A stretch of DNA of 64,000 bases from Capitulum mitella. Its lineage: Eukaryota > Arthropoda > Thecostraca > Pollicipedomorpha > Pollicipedidae. Each line of letters opens with the position of its first letter. The first letter of the stretch is position 1. A program made the translations under genes and the position numbers. Positions 33,371-44,040 of the stretch are shown one piece after another. The notes under the pieces are model-generated. The model saw nothing but the letters and a program-made list of their open reading frames with translations, made no database searches and was not told where the DNA came from. The stretch covers positions 29,825,398 through 29,889,397 of the forward strand of contig CP099841.1 in assembly GCA_030062745.1 (NCBI GenBank), read 5' to 3'.

Positions 33371-33664
33371 GCACTATGGATTGACGTTTGAATCAGGGTT
33401 CTCGAGACAGAAGGGGGTGCGTTAAACGTTCCCCGCCCCCAGTCAATGGAAAGTAGCGAAATAACCCAGTCAATGCCTGTTTAAACGCTACAAGTAGGAT
33501 TCTTCTGTAATCATGACAACTGCACTTTTCCTCGGAAACCAAACGGTAACAATCAAGGCTGCTCATTTGTTCACGTCAGCAAAGTGTCAGTTTTACCGTT
33601 TGTGATAACAAATCTGGAAGAATATGTAACATGTAGTATGTATGTATGTAAATAAGCAAGCATG

Positions 33665-33694
33665 CACTACATACTACGTACGTAGTATGTAGTG
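33665..33694. repeat. perfect 30-bp palindrome
   Basis: CACTACATACTACGT followed immediately by its exact inverse, with no spacer. Preceded by a short (TATG)n tract at 33,635-33,651 and a related CATGTAGTATGTATG. Confidence 0.95.
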
Positions 33695-33699
33695 TATTC

Positions 33700-35830
33700 C
33701 GTAAACGTCAAACAAAAATGAGTAACAAAACTTCTCTCATAATACGAAAGAGTAAAAAGATTATGTGTAAAGTTGTTTCCAAGACCTTTCAAATTTTTTC
33801 CTGGTTTATTAATTTTTACAAGAACTCAATGTATCTAAGTACAGTTTGGCGTATATGGAAGCTAGTCCAACAGTTATCCCTTGGCGACGCCTGGTCTAAC
33901 ATAACACAAACAAAGTAATACAGTTTACACTTCTTAACAATGAAATGACTATTCGGACCCAAAAATGTTTTTGGTCTTTAAGTTAATTTGATTTTTTAAC
34001 CATCATACTTAGTAGAGTATAGTTATTCTGGGTTTGATGGGTCCCGAACCATGAATGGGGAGTTAGCACACTTCTTCGCCTTTGCAATATTTATTCCAAG
34101 CATTTTACGTAATATGTTGCCCAAAAGCCTTGATTATCGACGTCAGTTCTCTACCAGATACTTCCTCCACAAAGCTGTTTTTGATTAGTTGGCAGACCCT
34201 ATCCATTCCGATCCGAGAAGTGCCCTCCAGAAACAATCCTGACTGATCACTTTCCTGACCGACACTCGACAAAAAAGCAAAACTGATGACGTTTGCACTA
34301 GGATTTCTGGACGATATGCGTGAGTGGCAACGAATCCGCGTTCTAAGTTAACTGCAAGCTGAGAACGCCAACTGCCTTCAATTTTCAGAGAGAAAACTTC
34401 CAGCAGAAAATGACAATGTTTCCGTGCTGACGGCTTTTCATGATTGTCTTGTCATTTATTGTGACTGACAATATCATTCAGTAACGTTGAGATCATTTGA
34501 AAGATGATGCAAGGTTTGGGGATTCAGTGCAAACAGGGGATCTTAGAACGTTGTCTGTTATAAACTCATCCTACTGCTGGTTGTTGTGTGGCGAGATCAG
34601 TGGGCATTACCCAATGGTCATTAGTGGATGACCAGCGTTTCGTGATGTCGGCGTGTGGCTTCAGAACATCGTTGTTTTTAGCCAATCATTCTTTCATACT
34701 TCTAGTTGAATTATGGTAGTCCTCATTTGTGTACAAAAAACCGAACTTCATTTTTTCAGGCTCGGATGCACAATTATGAAGAAAAGAAAAACATGTTGTC
34801 GCTGGCTTAACTTTCATTCGCACGCAATTCTGATTTCTCTCCGGATTTCACGCATCTCATACGATATTTAGGAATAGATAACGCAACATCAAAGACGCGT
34901 GTTTCTTCTCTTGTGTGTAATGTGCATTGCCACGCACACACATAGCAAACAATTTGTAATGTAATCTCAAATAATGGCACCAAAAATGCACCACAAGCAG
35001 TAGTATGGTACATCGGGGCAACATGCTCTCTTGAGTTAATGCGCCTCCACCCATTATTTTCAATATTTAGAATTCCAGGCTAAAAGTAAGAAAGCGCGCT
35101 TTGCAAAACAGTTCTCTTTCTGCGCGTACAGATAGGAGTCTCTTTGTGAGTCCCCGTGATACGAGATGGATCCGCTAAAGAGCCAGTGAGTTTTTGACAC
35201 CTTTGTGTTGTTCTGCATGCTAACAAATCTGGTCCACAAGTGGAGTTTTATTTCTCAGATGGTGCTCATGCATCACTTAAACAAAATTTGCACCGCCTAG
35301 AATAAAACACCTAAAAATAGCACGAACAAAAAACAGTACCACCTTGAAATAACCACCTGGAAAATAACAGTGGGTGCGGCACAGACCGGACTTTTTAGTG
35401 CGGCCTGGAAACATCGTTTACTTTTCATAATGATTAAGATTTATTTCAAACGCATGTTATGACGTACACTACAAAGAAAATGTTGTACATTCAGGCACCC
35501 AAGTGCCTCCATCATATCACTAGGCAAACAAGTACATAACCTGCCGCAATAGGTACACATGTGGAGGCCATTCCTGGAACCACAGCACATTTCATTACAT
35601 CTTGTTGGGCTGACAGCACAGAGTAGCGGCATCTGAAATTCGAGTTAGTATTGTACATTTAAGGGTGCCCCTAGGAACTTTAAGGCAGATTCTGGAACCT
35701 TATGAAAGTTATGTGACAATAAGGGTCCTGAGACTGCAAATCGGCCGGAACTGGTGCCAGAGTTAGATCTGCCCTCCCCTTAGATATTTCATTCCAGTTC
35801 CAATGTTTGCAGACTGGGATTTAGGTAAAT
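33700..35830. other. no gene seen
   Basis: AT-rich, about 2 kb without a recognisable gene, RNA or repeat family. Short ORFs have no family features. Confidence 0.5.
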
Positions 35831-35835
35831 TGCCA

Positions 35836-35995
35836 CAAGGGCAGTCAAGGGAGGACCCGGGAGGCCCGCCCCCCTTAGGCCCGCATTTTTTTGTGAAAAC
35901 CGTCCACATTGTCTTCCCGGCAGGCGGTTTTCGTATGACTGCAATGCACAATGAGCTTCCTCTCGTTCCTTAAGAAAATCCTGGCTGCGCCCCTG
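35836..35995 (-). mobile_element. hAT-like MITE, family A
   Basis: 160 bp ending AATCCTGGCTGCGCCCCTG, with CCCCCCTTAGGCCCGCATTT and GGCAGGCGGTTTTCGTATG. Flanks TAAATTGCCA/TAAGTTGCTA may be a decayed target duplication. Confidence 0.85.
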
Positions 35996-36690
35996 TAAGT
36001 TGCTATCTGGCAATATATATTGGCATATTGGCTATCTCTATGTAGATAATGCAGCAATAGCTGCATCACATTAACATTCTGTGCAACGATCTCTGTGTTC
36101 AAAGAAAAAAAACAGGAGGGAATCAGCAACAACAAAACAACACACGTGTCGCACGGAATTCAAGCTTTTCTCTTTTGTGCACTCAAGCACCATTCAGTTT
36201 AACATAGTTTAAACCACTGCGTCACCATATTACGGCTGCTAAATTCAAGCACATTATATTTTGTTCTCAGAGACGTTTGACTTCAAGCTTCTAATGATCT
36301 TGTTGGAAAGTTAGAAGCCGCAAATAATAGATCCATGCACACACCCTAATTTTCCTTGTCCTTTCTACCACGCGCACTGGAAGGGGATCTTTTTGTGCCC
36401 TGAACCTGCTTTTCTTTAATGTCTCGAGAACGGATCGAAGTTGGCTTCTGCTACTTTGTGACATTAAAGGTATTTAAACATCTCGTCGACTGACGCGGAA
36501 AAATCGAAAATCGGACGAAAACATCTGAAATTTCAAGCATTTGAAATCAAACAAACATAACGACAATGACGTCTGTTGCTGACTAATGGAAACCTTGTGA
36601 AAGGACTGGCGTTCTACCTAAGATTACCGCTTGAACATCATCAGGCGACGTCATTCGGGCATAAGTGATGGATGTACCAAAACCAAAGCC

Positions 36691-37150
36691 AGGGTCAATA
36701 AGGGTCAAGGTCATCAAAGGTCAAGGTCAACCAGCTTGTGACCTGATCCAGATATGCCTTCAAACATGTCGGCTTGTATGAAATATGTATTCAGGGAACC
36801 TAATAAAAACACACGTGCGCATACTGATACCCTTCCATATACCAGGGCCAATAAAGGTCAAGGTCATCAAAGGTCAAGGTCAAATATTTTGTGACCAGGT
36901 CCAAATTTGTTATTCGACATGTCGATTTGTATGAAACATGCATTCAAATACCCTAATAAAAACGCGTGAGCGCACATGGATGCACATATATATACCAGGA
37001 TCATTGCAGGTCAAGGTAATCAAAAGCCAAAGTAACTATTTTGTGATCTGGCCCAGATCTGCTTTGCAGTATGTCGATTTGTATGAAATATGCATTCAAA
37101 GACCCTACTAAAAACACTTTTGGTACGTTAGTATGTATATACATATACAT
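36691..37150. repeat. 153-bp tandem repeat x3, AGGTCA-rich
   Basis: Units start at 36691, 36844 and 36997. The first two carry AAGGTCAAGGTCATCAAAGG followed by TCAAGGTCAA, and all carry TTTGTGA(C/T)C, TGTCG(G/A)(C/T)TTGTATGAAA and CCTA(A/C)TAAAAAC. The third is more diverged. Direct AGGTCA repeats resemble nuclear-receptor half-sites, but function is unknown. Confidence 0.85.
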
Positions 37151-38030
37151 ATACATAGATTCATAAATATAAACGCTGGAAGTGATCAAATGTACCGATG
37201 TTGGTCACCTTCAATGAAAATACGCCAAAAGATGCGTGTAGCGCTCTCATTTGCACTCAAGCTATTCCGTGTTGCTCGAAATTTGACCTGCAAAAGGTGA
37301 AAAATGACGCCATAGGTCAATGACCTGACATGAACTCGGTCCAAAACCCCCAGTCAAGACGTCAAATGAATGGAAATTGTCGTTTTCCACGTTTTAACGT
37401 TCAAACAAACATCCTTTTCCCGTTCCGTTCGAAAAGGTGTACGAGATGGCCTGTGCGGGCGGAGAGAGCTTCCAAAGTTGACCTTTTCAACCCTATTTGA
37501 CCTTGAAATATCAACCTGGGATCATGAAAATTGCACACAATGTAAATTGTTAAAGCCCTACCCTATCCACAAAATTCCATGTGTCTAGCTCTTTTCGTCT
37601 CCGAGATTGGAGGGGGTCCTTTTGGATCCTCTTCCAGTGCGCGTTAGCGCAAAACCCTCTTCCACTGCGCTGGTTACGTTTTTTATTGCAACTGATTTTA
37701 CGTACCAGAAAGTTAGATTAAGTACCAGACGGCAGAACCATACAACTGCTGGCATAACTAAATTTCATTAACGCAGGGAAGAATCACCAGAATTTTCTTC
37801 AGAGAAAACGCCAATTTTTCGTAGGCCACGCTATTCCGCATTCTTCGCAGATAGCCAGATATGTAGTGAAGGCTAGGGGCGTCAATCTTGGAGAATTTTC
37901 GGGACCAGTGAAGACCGGGGACCAACCATCCACGATGACGCTCAGCCTAGGCTAATTTTTTGACGAGCGCCAACGGGAATACAAAGGAATATTCGCAAAT
38001 TTTCACAAACGGCACGGTTTGAGCCCAGCT
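37151..38030. other. no gene seen
   Basis: No recognised gene. GGGGCGTCAATCTTGG at about 37,877 looks like one hAT-type MITE end, but no partner end was identified. Confidence 0.45.
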
Positions 38031-38032
38031 GG

Positions 38033-38288
38033 GACCAAACCAGGCTTTTGGCTGGGCCTACCAGGCCCTGGTTTTGACACGACTAGCGTAGACCGTAGGG
38101 GAGTGGTTACAGGGGAGTGGCTACGTTTCTTCCCGAGTCCTATGTGAGGGTGGGAGGTCAAAACCAGGGCCCGGCAGGCCCAGCCAAAAGCACGGTTTGG
38201 GTTTGGCCGACCGTGCATTTTGGTGTTGTTTGTCTTTTCCGACCATATTTCCCACAACCGGTCCGAAATCGGGCCAATTGTGGGAAAT
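38033..38288. repeat. nested inverted repeats
   Basis: 38033-38082 and 38156-38207 are inverted copies of about 50 bp (core CAAAACCAGGGCC and GGCCCAGCCAAAAGC). A second hairpin with a perfect 10-bp stem ATTTCCCACA/TGTGGGAAAT lies at 38247-38288. Probably a decayed foldback element. Confidence 0.7.
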
Positions 38289-38627
38289 GTGCCTGCAACG
38301 CTTCATTTTTCCGTTGATACCTGCATTCGAGTCAAATTCGTTGAATCGGATTCGTTGGATTCGAAGTCGAAAATCCAGTGGGCGGCAGTTCATTGTAAAG
38401 GGTGACCGCCCGGCAGCAGGACCACCTCTTACCCATCTCCGTTCGAGACCGCTGAATTCGAAGTTGAAAATCCTGTCGAGTGTGCCTGTCGCGCGTCTCG
38501 GCCAAGGTCGTAAATGCCGATACCAGCTCCTCGGGTTCGCCAGAAGGCGTGTTTTGTGTGTGAGACTGAGAGTATGGTAAATTTCGAAGTTTTCCGCCTC
38601 GTTCAAGCAGCTATATCGTTCCCTCCG

Positions 38628-38961
38628 CTGCCCCCTAATCCAAACCTCGGCACCGCTCCTGTGGCTGCCTCTTGATCCAGGCATTGGCACTGTCCTTGTG
38701 GCTGCCGCCTGATCTAGACTTCGGCACCGCTCCTGTTGTTGCCAGTCCCGCCTGATCCCGACCTCGGCACCGCGCCTGTTGTTGCCAGTCCCGCCTGATC
38801 CCGACCTCGGCACCGCGCCTGTTGTTGCCAGTCCCGCCTGATCCCGACCTCGGCACCGCGCCTGTTGTTGCCAGTCCCGCCTGGTCCCGACCTCGGCACC
38901 GCTCCTGTTGTTGCCAGTCCCGCCTGATCCCGACCTCGGCACCGCGCCTGTTGCTGCTGCC
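38628..38961. repeat. 43-bp minisatellite, left part
   Basis: About eight units of TGATCCCGACCTCGGCACCG followed by CGCCTGTTGTTGCCAGTCCC and GCC. The last five are near-identical; the first two or three are diverged and shorter. The array resumes at 39224 after a MITE. Confidence 0.93.
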
Positions 38962-39223
38962 CAGTGGCGTATTCAAGGGATGTGGGGTGCACAAGGGGAA
39001 CGTGTCATCTTATTAGTTTTTTACATGTATTAATATGCATGTGAATAAATGCGACTATTAAAAATTTGAGAAAGCCATGTGCAGATAAGTAGATCGAAAA
39101 CACACGATGTTGCTGATGTTGCATCTTAGGAATTTCGTACGTCTGCAGCGCGCTAAATAAAGTTTTCAGTGAAAAACTGTGAGTTGTGTTCCCTCCCATT
39201 GCGAAGTCCTGTACACGCCTCTG
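38962..39223 (-). mobile_element. hAT-like MITE, family B, splitting a minisatellite
   Basis: 262 bp from CAGTGGCGTATTCAAG to GTACACGCCTCTG, reverse-oriented relative to 28228-28497. Flanks share CTGCC (up to eight similar bases), but the array itself is CTG-rich, so the target duplication is uncertain. Confidence 0.85.
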
Positions 39224-39375
39224 CTGCCGTCTGATCTAGACTTCGGCATCGCTCCTGTGGCTGCCGCCTGACCTGGACCTTGGCATCGCTCCTGTGACTG
39301 CCGCCTGATCTGGACCTTGGCATCGCTCCTGTGGCTGCCAGTGCCGCCTGATCCAGAGCTCTGCTCCGATCCTGT
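39224..39375. repeat. 43-bp minisatellite, right part
   Basis: Diverged continuation of the 38628-38961 array (TGATCTAGACTTCGGCATCG, TGACCTGGACCTTGGCATCG and similar) beyond the inserted MITE. Confidence 0.85.
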
Positions 39376-40129
39376 GATGTTCTTGATACCCCAGTGGCCT
39401 AGTCGCCGAATCTGTCCCGGTTTGATGACCGATGGTCCGATGGAACAGCGTAAGATAGAAGAAGTCTTAGACTAAGCCCTTGCGGGCCATTAGTGCCGCT
39501 GACCTGGAGCTGCATGTTGAACTGTACGAGTAATCTGTCAAAACAGTGCGTCCAAGTCCAGGGGCTAGGCACCCCCAAAACCACTGCCATGGCACAGAGT
39601 TTGCGCGAATTTTAGCGGTCAGGAGTTGATTTGAGCTAATACCCATCATCGCAGATCTAATGTTAAATCCGAAAGGGATTAAGAGGATGCGGCCCTCAGA
39701 AACATACCACGATGCACGCATGTAAAAATCGAGTATTGAAATCGAAATACTAAAATCCAAATTGTTCCAATTTGTGACTCAATATTCTTCTTCAGCACTC
39801 TCTGATGTCTTTCATTAATTCTAAACTTTGGGCTGGTTAACCGTGACTTGGCAGATGCATCGAGCCACTGTGCCCAGAGTTGAGTCTTGCATTAAATGCA
39901 ACAGAAATGCTCATTTTCCCACGCTGTCTACGGCTTATACCGGGCCCAACGCTGGGCACCCGACGTCGGCCTGCGAACCGGGCTCAACGTGTACCAGCAC
40001 TGACACTCTGAGGTTTTTCGCACCCTTTAATGCTAGGTCTTCGTGCCGTACATGTATTATTAGATCCAGAACATTAGTGTCGAAGCCAGTCGAACATGAC
40101 TGTCCTGTTTCGTAACTGACAGGATGTGA

Positions 40130-40290
40130 TGGTTGACGTCGATTATGATTATTCAACCCGTTGAAGAGGACAAGGGGATTATTAGATAGGCCAAACGGCA
40201 TCACGTAAAATTTAGTGTATGACACAAAAATTAAACTCTTGGGTGTTGGAAACTGAAGTTGCCTAAATCCTGTGAGTTTTATTTTTTTAT
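40130..40290 (-). mobile_element. Ty3/gypsy LTR retrotransposon fossil (RT fragment)
   Basis: The conceptual - strand peptide contains KFYVMPFGLSN, the hallmark of Ty3/gypsy reverse transcriptase, with matching upstream context. Only a short broken piece remains. No LTRs, integrase or other parts were recognised. Old, clearly inactive. Confidence 0.7.
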
Positions 40291-40924
40291 TTTTTTTTTA
40301 AGGGGGAGAAGGTAAGTCTGGAAATAGCACCGCTTGACATTTTCAAATACTCCATCCATGGTCTTGACTGCACAGTGAGCTCTGGCGCTACTGGGGTGAT
40401 ATGCAAAGGAGTCAATTCAGAAATGTAGCAGCCAACCTTAGACAAAGAGAAAATGCGAAAAATGACATCTAAGTCTCGAAAAAACGTTCGTTTACGTGGA
40501 TGTATGCTGGAGATAATGCGCCCCTCAGACACAGGGAGAAGCGGCCGGGAGAGTGCCCGGTCCCGTGAATAGACATATGAATAAGTACGTCTCAAAGATT
40601 GAAAGATAAGTGCATAACGAGCTTTTGTTTCGTGCACTGCCGCTCGCATCATCGAGCATGTGCGCATTTCTACTTTTTATTCCAATTTCCAGAAAAAAAG
40701 GCTTAGCGATCAATGGATCTTGTAAAATTTGTCACACATTTTACACTCTTTATAACTTCCTCTATCGTTTTTTAACACCATTATTATCTTTGTTTGTCTA
40801 ACGCGGCGTGCCATCACCGGTTCCCTCCTCCCCATGAAATATTTCATGGGCGATTCCCAAATAACTATGGTTCAGCAGTGACACGCAAATGAACGGGAAA
40901 CTCAAGCTCTTGTGGAAGTCTCAA

Positions 40925-41100
40925 GTTACCTTCCTCGACCCACCACTGACTTGGGAGGGGGCGTTTAACCCCCCGTGCATTTCTTAGATTTACCTCAAAA
41001 GAATAAATGCAGCGTGCTGAAACTTTCAGTATCTTTTCGCACATTAATTGTGCACATACTGAGAAAAATCTGGAAACGATGACATATTTGGCCACGTTAA
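40925..41100. repeat. dispersed repeat pair, copy 2
   Basis: Same sequence family as 32095-32270. Confidence 0.6.
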
Positions 41101-41149
41101 GCCGTAAAACAATATTTAAACAATGAAAAACACGTAAATACATTTGCTA

Positions 41150-41450
41150 TCAACGTGGCCTGATGGATAAGAAGCCGGACAACAGAGTCCGGTGCGTGGC
41201 AGGCACTGGGTTCGAGTCCCAGAACGGGCACCTGTATTTGACCAGAGACCAAAAGGGTCAACCAGGCACTAGGCGGTCGTGTCATGAAATTGTATACACG
41301 TTAAAGATCCTCCGGCACCACCTGGCTCAGCGCCTGAGGCAAAATTACTCCATGTTTGGGAACATTTCGGTAACGGGGTCAGGGTCGAGCAACAAGCTCG
41401 ACTTAGCTTCGCTGTGATCCCAGTGCCACCCGCTTCAACACGCTAGGGCT
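41150..41450 (+). mobile_element. tRNA-derived SINE
   Basis: The head 41,150-41,232 has a pol III A box TGGCCTGATGG (41156) and B box GGTTCGAGTCC (41209) at normal spacing, resembling tRNA-Arg. The body contains ACACGTTAAAGATCC, a central-domain motif seen in many invertebrate SINEs (from memory). Acceptor-stem pairing is poor and the homology runs past the tRNA, so this is a SINE and not a tRNA gene. The 3' end is approximate. Confidence 0.7.
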
Positions 41451-41459
41451 AAATTTATA

Positions 41460-43600
41460 AAAAAGGGAGAATTGACAGATGAACGCGGCTGTATGACAAC
41501 GCAACAGACGATGTGATGCTGCTTTCGAGTCGAATTATGACACACTGATGCCCTGAAATGAGCAGTGAATAGGATGCCATCCATGCGAACTCAGGCTTCT
41601 TGCAGTTAGCCCGCAAACGGAGTGTCAAGAAGCGCCGGTTTTTGAAGTATATACTTGGAAATAAATACCTAGTCCGTTGTTATAAAACGTAAAGAAAAAT
41701 AGAATCGGTGGAACGTCTCAGATCCAACTGGCATTTTAATTGTGCGTACAATGGACACATATCGTCATCTGGCACTCGGCGCAGCAGAACTGGGCAATAA
41801 TTTCGCAACAGCAATTTTATTGCGTTCGTAGATTGATGGAATTCCAGCCATGCGAGCTCACGTGAAAATTGCCATTGGCAATGCATGGTCGTTGGCTAAC
41901 GAATGTCACGGCAGGTCACAGTTATAATGAAGGTTTTTGCTGTCCGCCAGGCGCTTAGTATTCTAGTCAGTAGCTGAAATGGTTATTATCCATACTGAGT
42001 CTTTGTTGTGCGAGCTTCTGTGACCTGTCAGAATCTTAGGCTGTCTTATGAACTAACTCCCATCCCTTTGAGGTGTTTACCAGACAAGAAATTGAGAATC
42101 AATTGCAAAACCAAGTCGCAACCAGTAACCACGTTAACGGAGAGACCCAGCATGGCCATTGATATAACTTAGCTCGTACGTCCTTTTTATCATTGTTAGC
42201 CATGCACGAGCATCATAATTTTTTTCTCAATGTTCTCGAAGTTGCGATTCCGGGACCATTACATCAAAATGACCGATTTCGGAAGTATGAACGACTTTGG
42301 CCTAAAGGTACTGACATGGCCAAACTCCAAAATCCCACGCAACGTAGTTAATTATAGGTACTACTGACGCCGAAACTTTATCTTTTATAGCGACCGAGGT
42401 TTCTGAGATCTTAGAAGAGATAGATGATTCCGGCTCCCCACAGCGCATGATTTTTAGAGACCATTTACCCCGAAACATGGCGATGGCGATGACTGTTTCT
42501 GTGCGCGTTAAAACTGTAGCCGAGAACCATTTCTGTTGTTTCATCTGTTCATCGCTTCAGGGCCCATAGATTACTAAGCTGTATATCCTCACAAAATTGT
42601 CCTCACGGCCAGGGTTCGAAATCTGATTTTTGTTCTTGGTGTCGGAGTATACTTTCTGTTTTGGAGCAGAAAAATTTGCGAAGAATAATGTTGGTATAAG
42701 TTGGTATTCCTGGTGCAATTCCGGTATGTCATCACGTCTTCTTACGGAATGGAGACAGTCATTTGCCTGCAGAGTTGGAATTGGTGGAGGCACAGGATCA
42801 AGCTTTTGGAGTATAAAATGCTTTTAGGGGACAGATCTTTTGGTGTTCTTCAACGCCAGAAAACAGCGCCTTTTCCAACCCTGTTCACAGCAGAGCCAAA
42901 CCAACTTTGGCTTTGTCCAGTTAGTTCAGATCAGGCCTGTTATTGGTTAGTGCCGACTAAAGGCATGCATGCTGCTGGGGGAGGAAAAACTTGCCGCCAA
43001 CTCTTTTATGTCGACAGTGGTGTAAACAAAGTACTTGTACCTATCAACCAAAGCCAGTGAGTTCAGTCGGCATTGGCCAGTGGTGCTGCGTAACCAGGCT
43101 TTCAGGTGCCTCAGGGCACTAAACTTTTTCAGAGCTGGTCGTGCTGCTAGGCATTGCCAACAGAGATCGAAGGAGTTGCGTCGCCTGGGTAGCAGGTCCT
43201 GAACCTTCTCACTCATGCCTTGAAAAATCCTTACAGACCCATCCAAGCAGGTGAAGGTCGCCTGAGAACGACCCTAAAACAAAGTAATGGGTAGACTGCT
43301 CTGAAACGGTTTGAAGTAGTGATTTGAATAATCTGAGGCCGAGGCAGGCTAAAACACAACACACAAAGCCCAGAGGTGGGGAAGGGGGACCGTCCCCCTC
43401 CTCGTCCCAAGTTGGTGGGATACATTCCCCCTCCTTGCACCCCTCTGCTCCGGAGGCGATGAATAAATTAGACACATAGACTTATGTACTCTTACGCCAT
43501 GATTTACAGCAACGCGGAAGTCGCAGATCGCATCATGTAATTGCCTAGTTCGGGGATCATAAAAGGATAATGTCATCGCACGTTGACGACTTGGTCAATG
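41460..43600. other. no gene seen
   Basis: AT-rich spacer upstream of the homeobox gene. Nothing was assigned with confidence. Confidence 0.5.
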
Positions 43601-43639
43601 CCCACGAGCGTTTACTCTGGGGATGATCGCGCCCGACGC

Positions 43640-43940
43640 ATGATGAGGTTGCTGCCCCACGCCCCGCCCACCGCCACGTAAAACTTCCTGCTATTGGTCG
43701 TCGGATATGAAATCAGTCCGCCGATAGGCGAGCGCCCATGAAAAGACGCGGCCAGTGAGCAGATATTGACAAATTACATCAAGATTCTATTCATTGGCAG
43801 TTAATTGCCGGCGGTATTGGATAGCGATCAAACAAGACGCGGCCGTCGGCCGGAAAGAGCTGTTCGCCGGCGGCCGGTGGGGACAACCGGCCACAGGGGT
43901 CGGGCGGTGGCCGGGAGCGGAGCGACGCGTCCCTGTCGAC
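43640..43940 (+). promoter_or_regulatory. GC-rich 5' region of the homeobox gene
   Basis: Directly upstream of the ATG at 43941. Carries GCTATTGGTCG and TTCATTGGCAG (inverted CCAAT) and a CpG-rich run from about 43,835. It probably contains the 5' UTR and promoter; no TATA box was assigned. Confidence 0.5.
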
Positions 43941-44040
43941 ATGGCACAGGCTCCGCAGCGGCACGGCATCTACAGCATCGACAGCATCCTCGGCCGGCCC
44001 AGCTCGCCGCTGCCGCAGCCCCGGCGGACGCAGCAGACCG
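43941..44040 (+). CDS. hbn: hbn exon 1 (start, eh1/octapeptide)
   Basis: ATG in good context (GTCGACATGG). It encodes [18 protein letters not shown] and then a Pro/Ser/Arg linker, ending phase 1 at GTGAGC. Confidence 0.9.

Noticed and set aside
38121-38942. 273-aa - strand ORF
   Set aside because: Made of 43-bp minisatellite units plus inverted-repeat sequence; no domain features.
41150-41232. tRNA-Arg-like sequence as a functional tRNA gene
   Set aside because: Good A and B boxes, but weak cloverleaf pairing and continuous SINE body downstream.
42990-43060. LFYVDSG peptide resembling a retroelement protease
   Set aside because: Match too short and surrounding sequence unsupportive.
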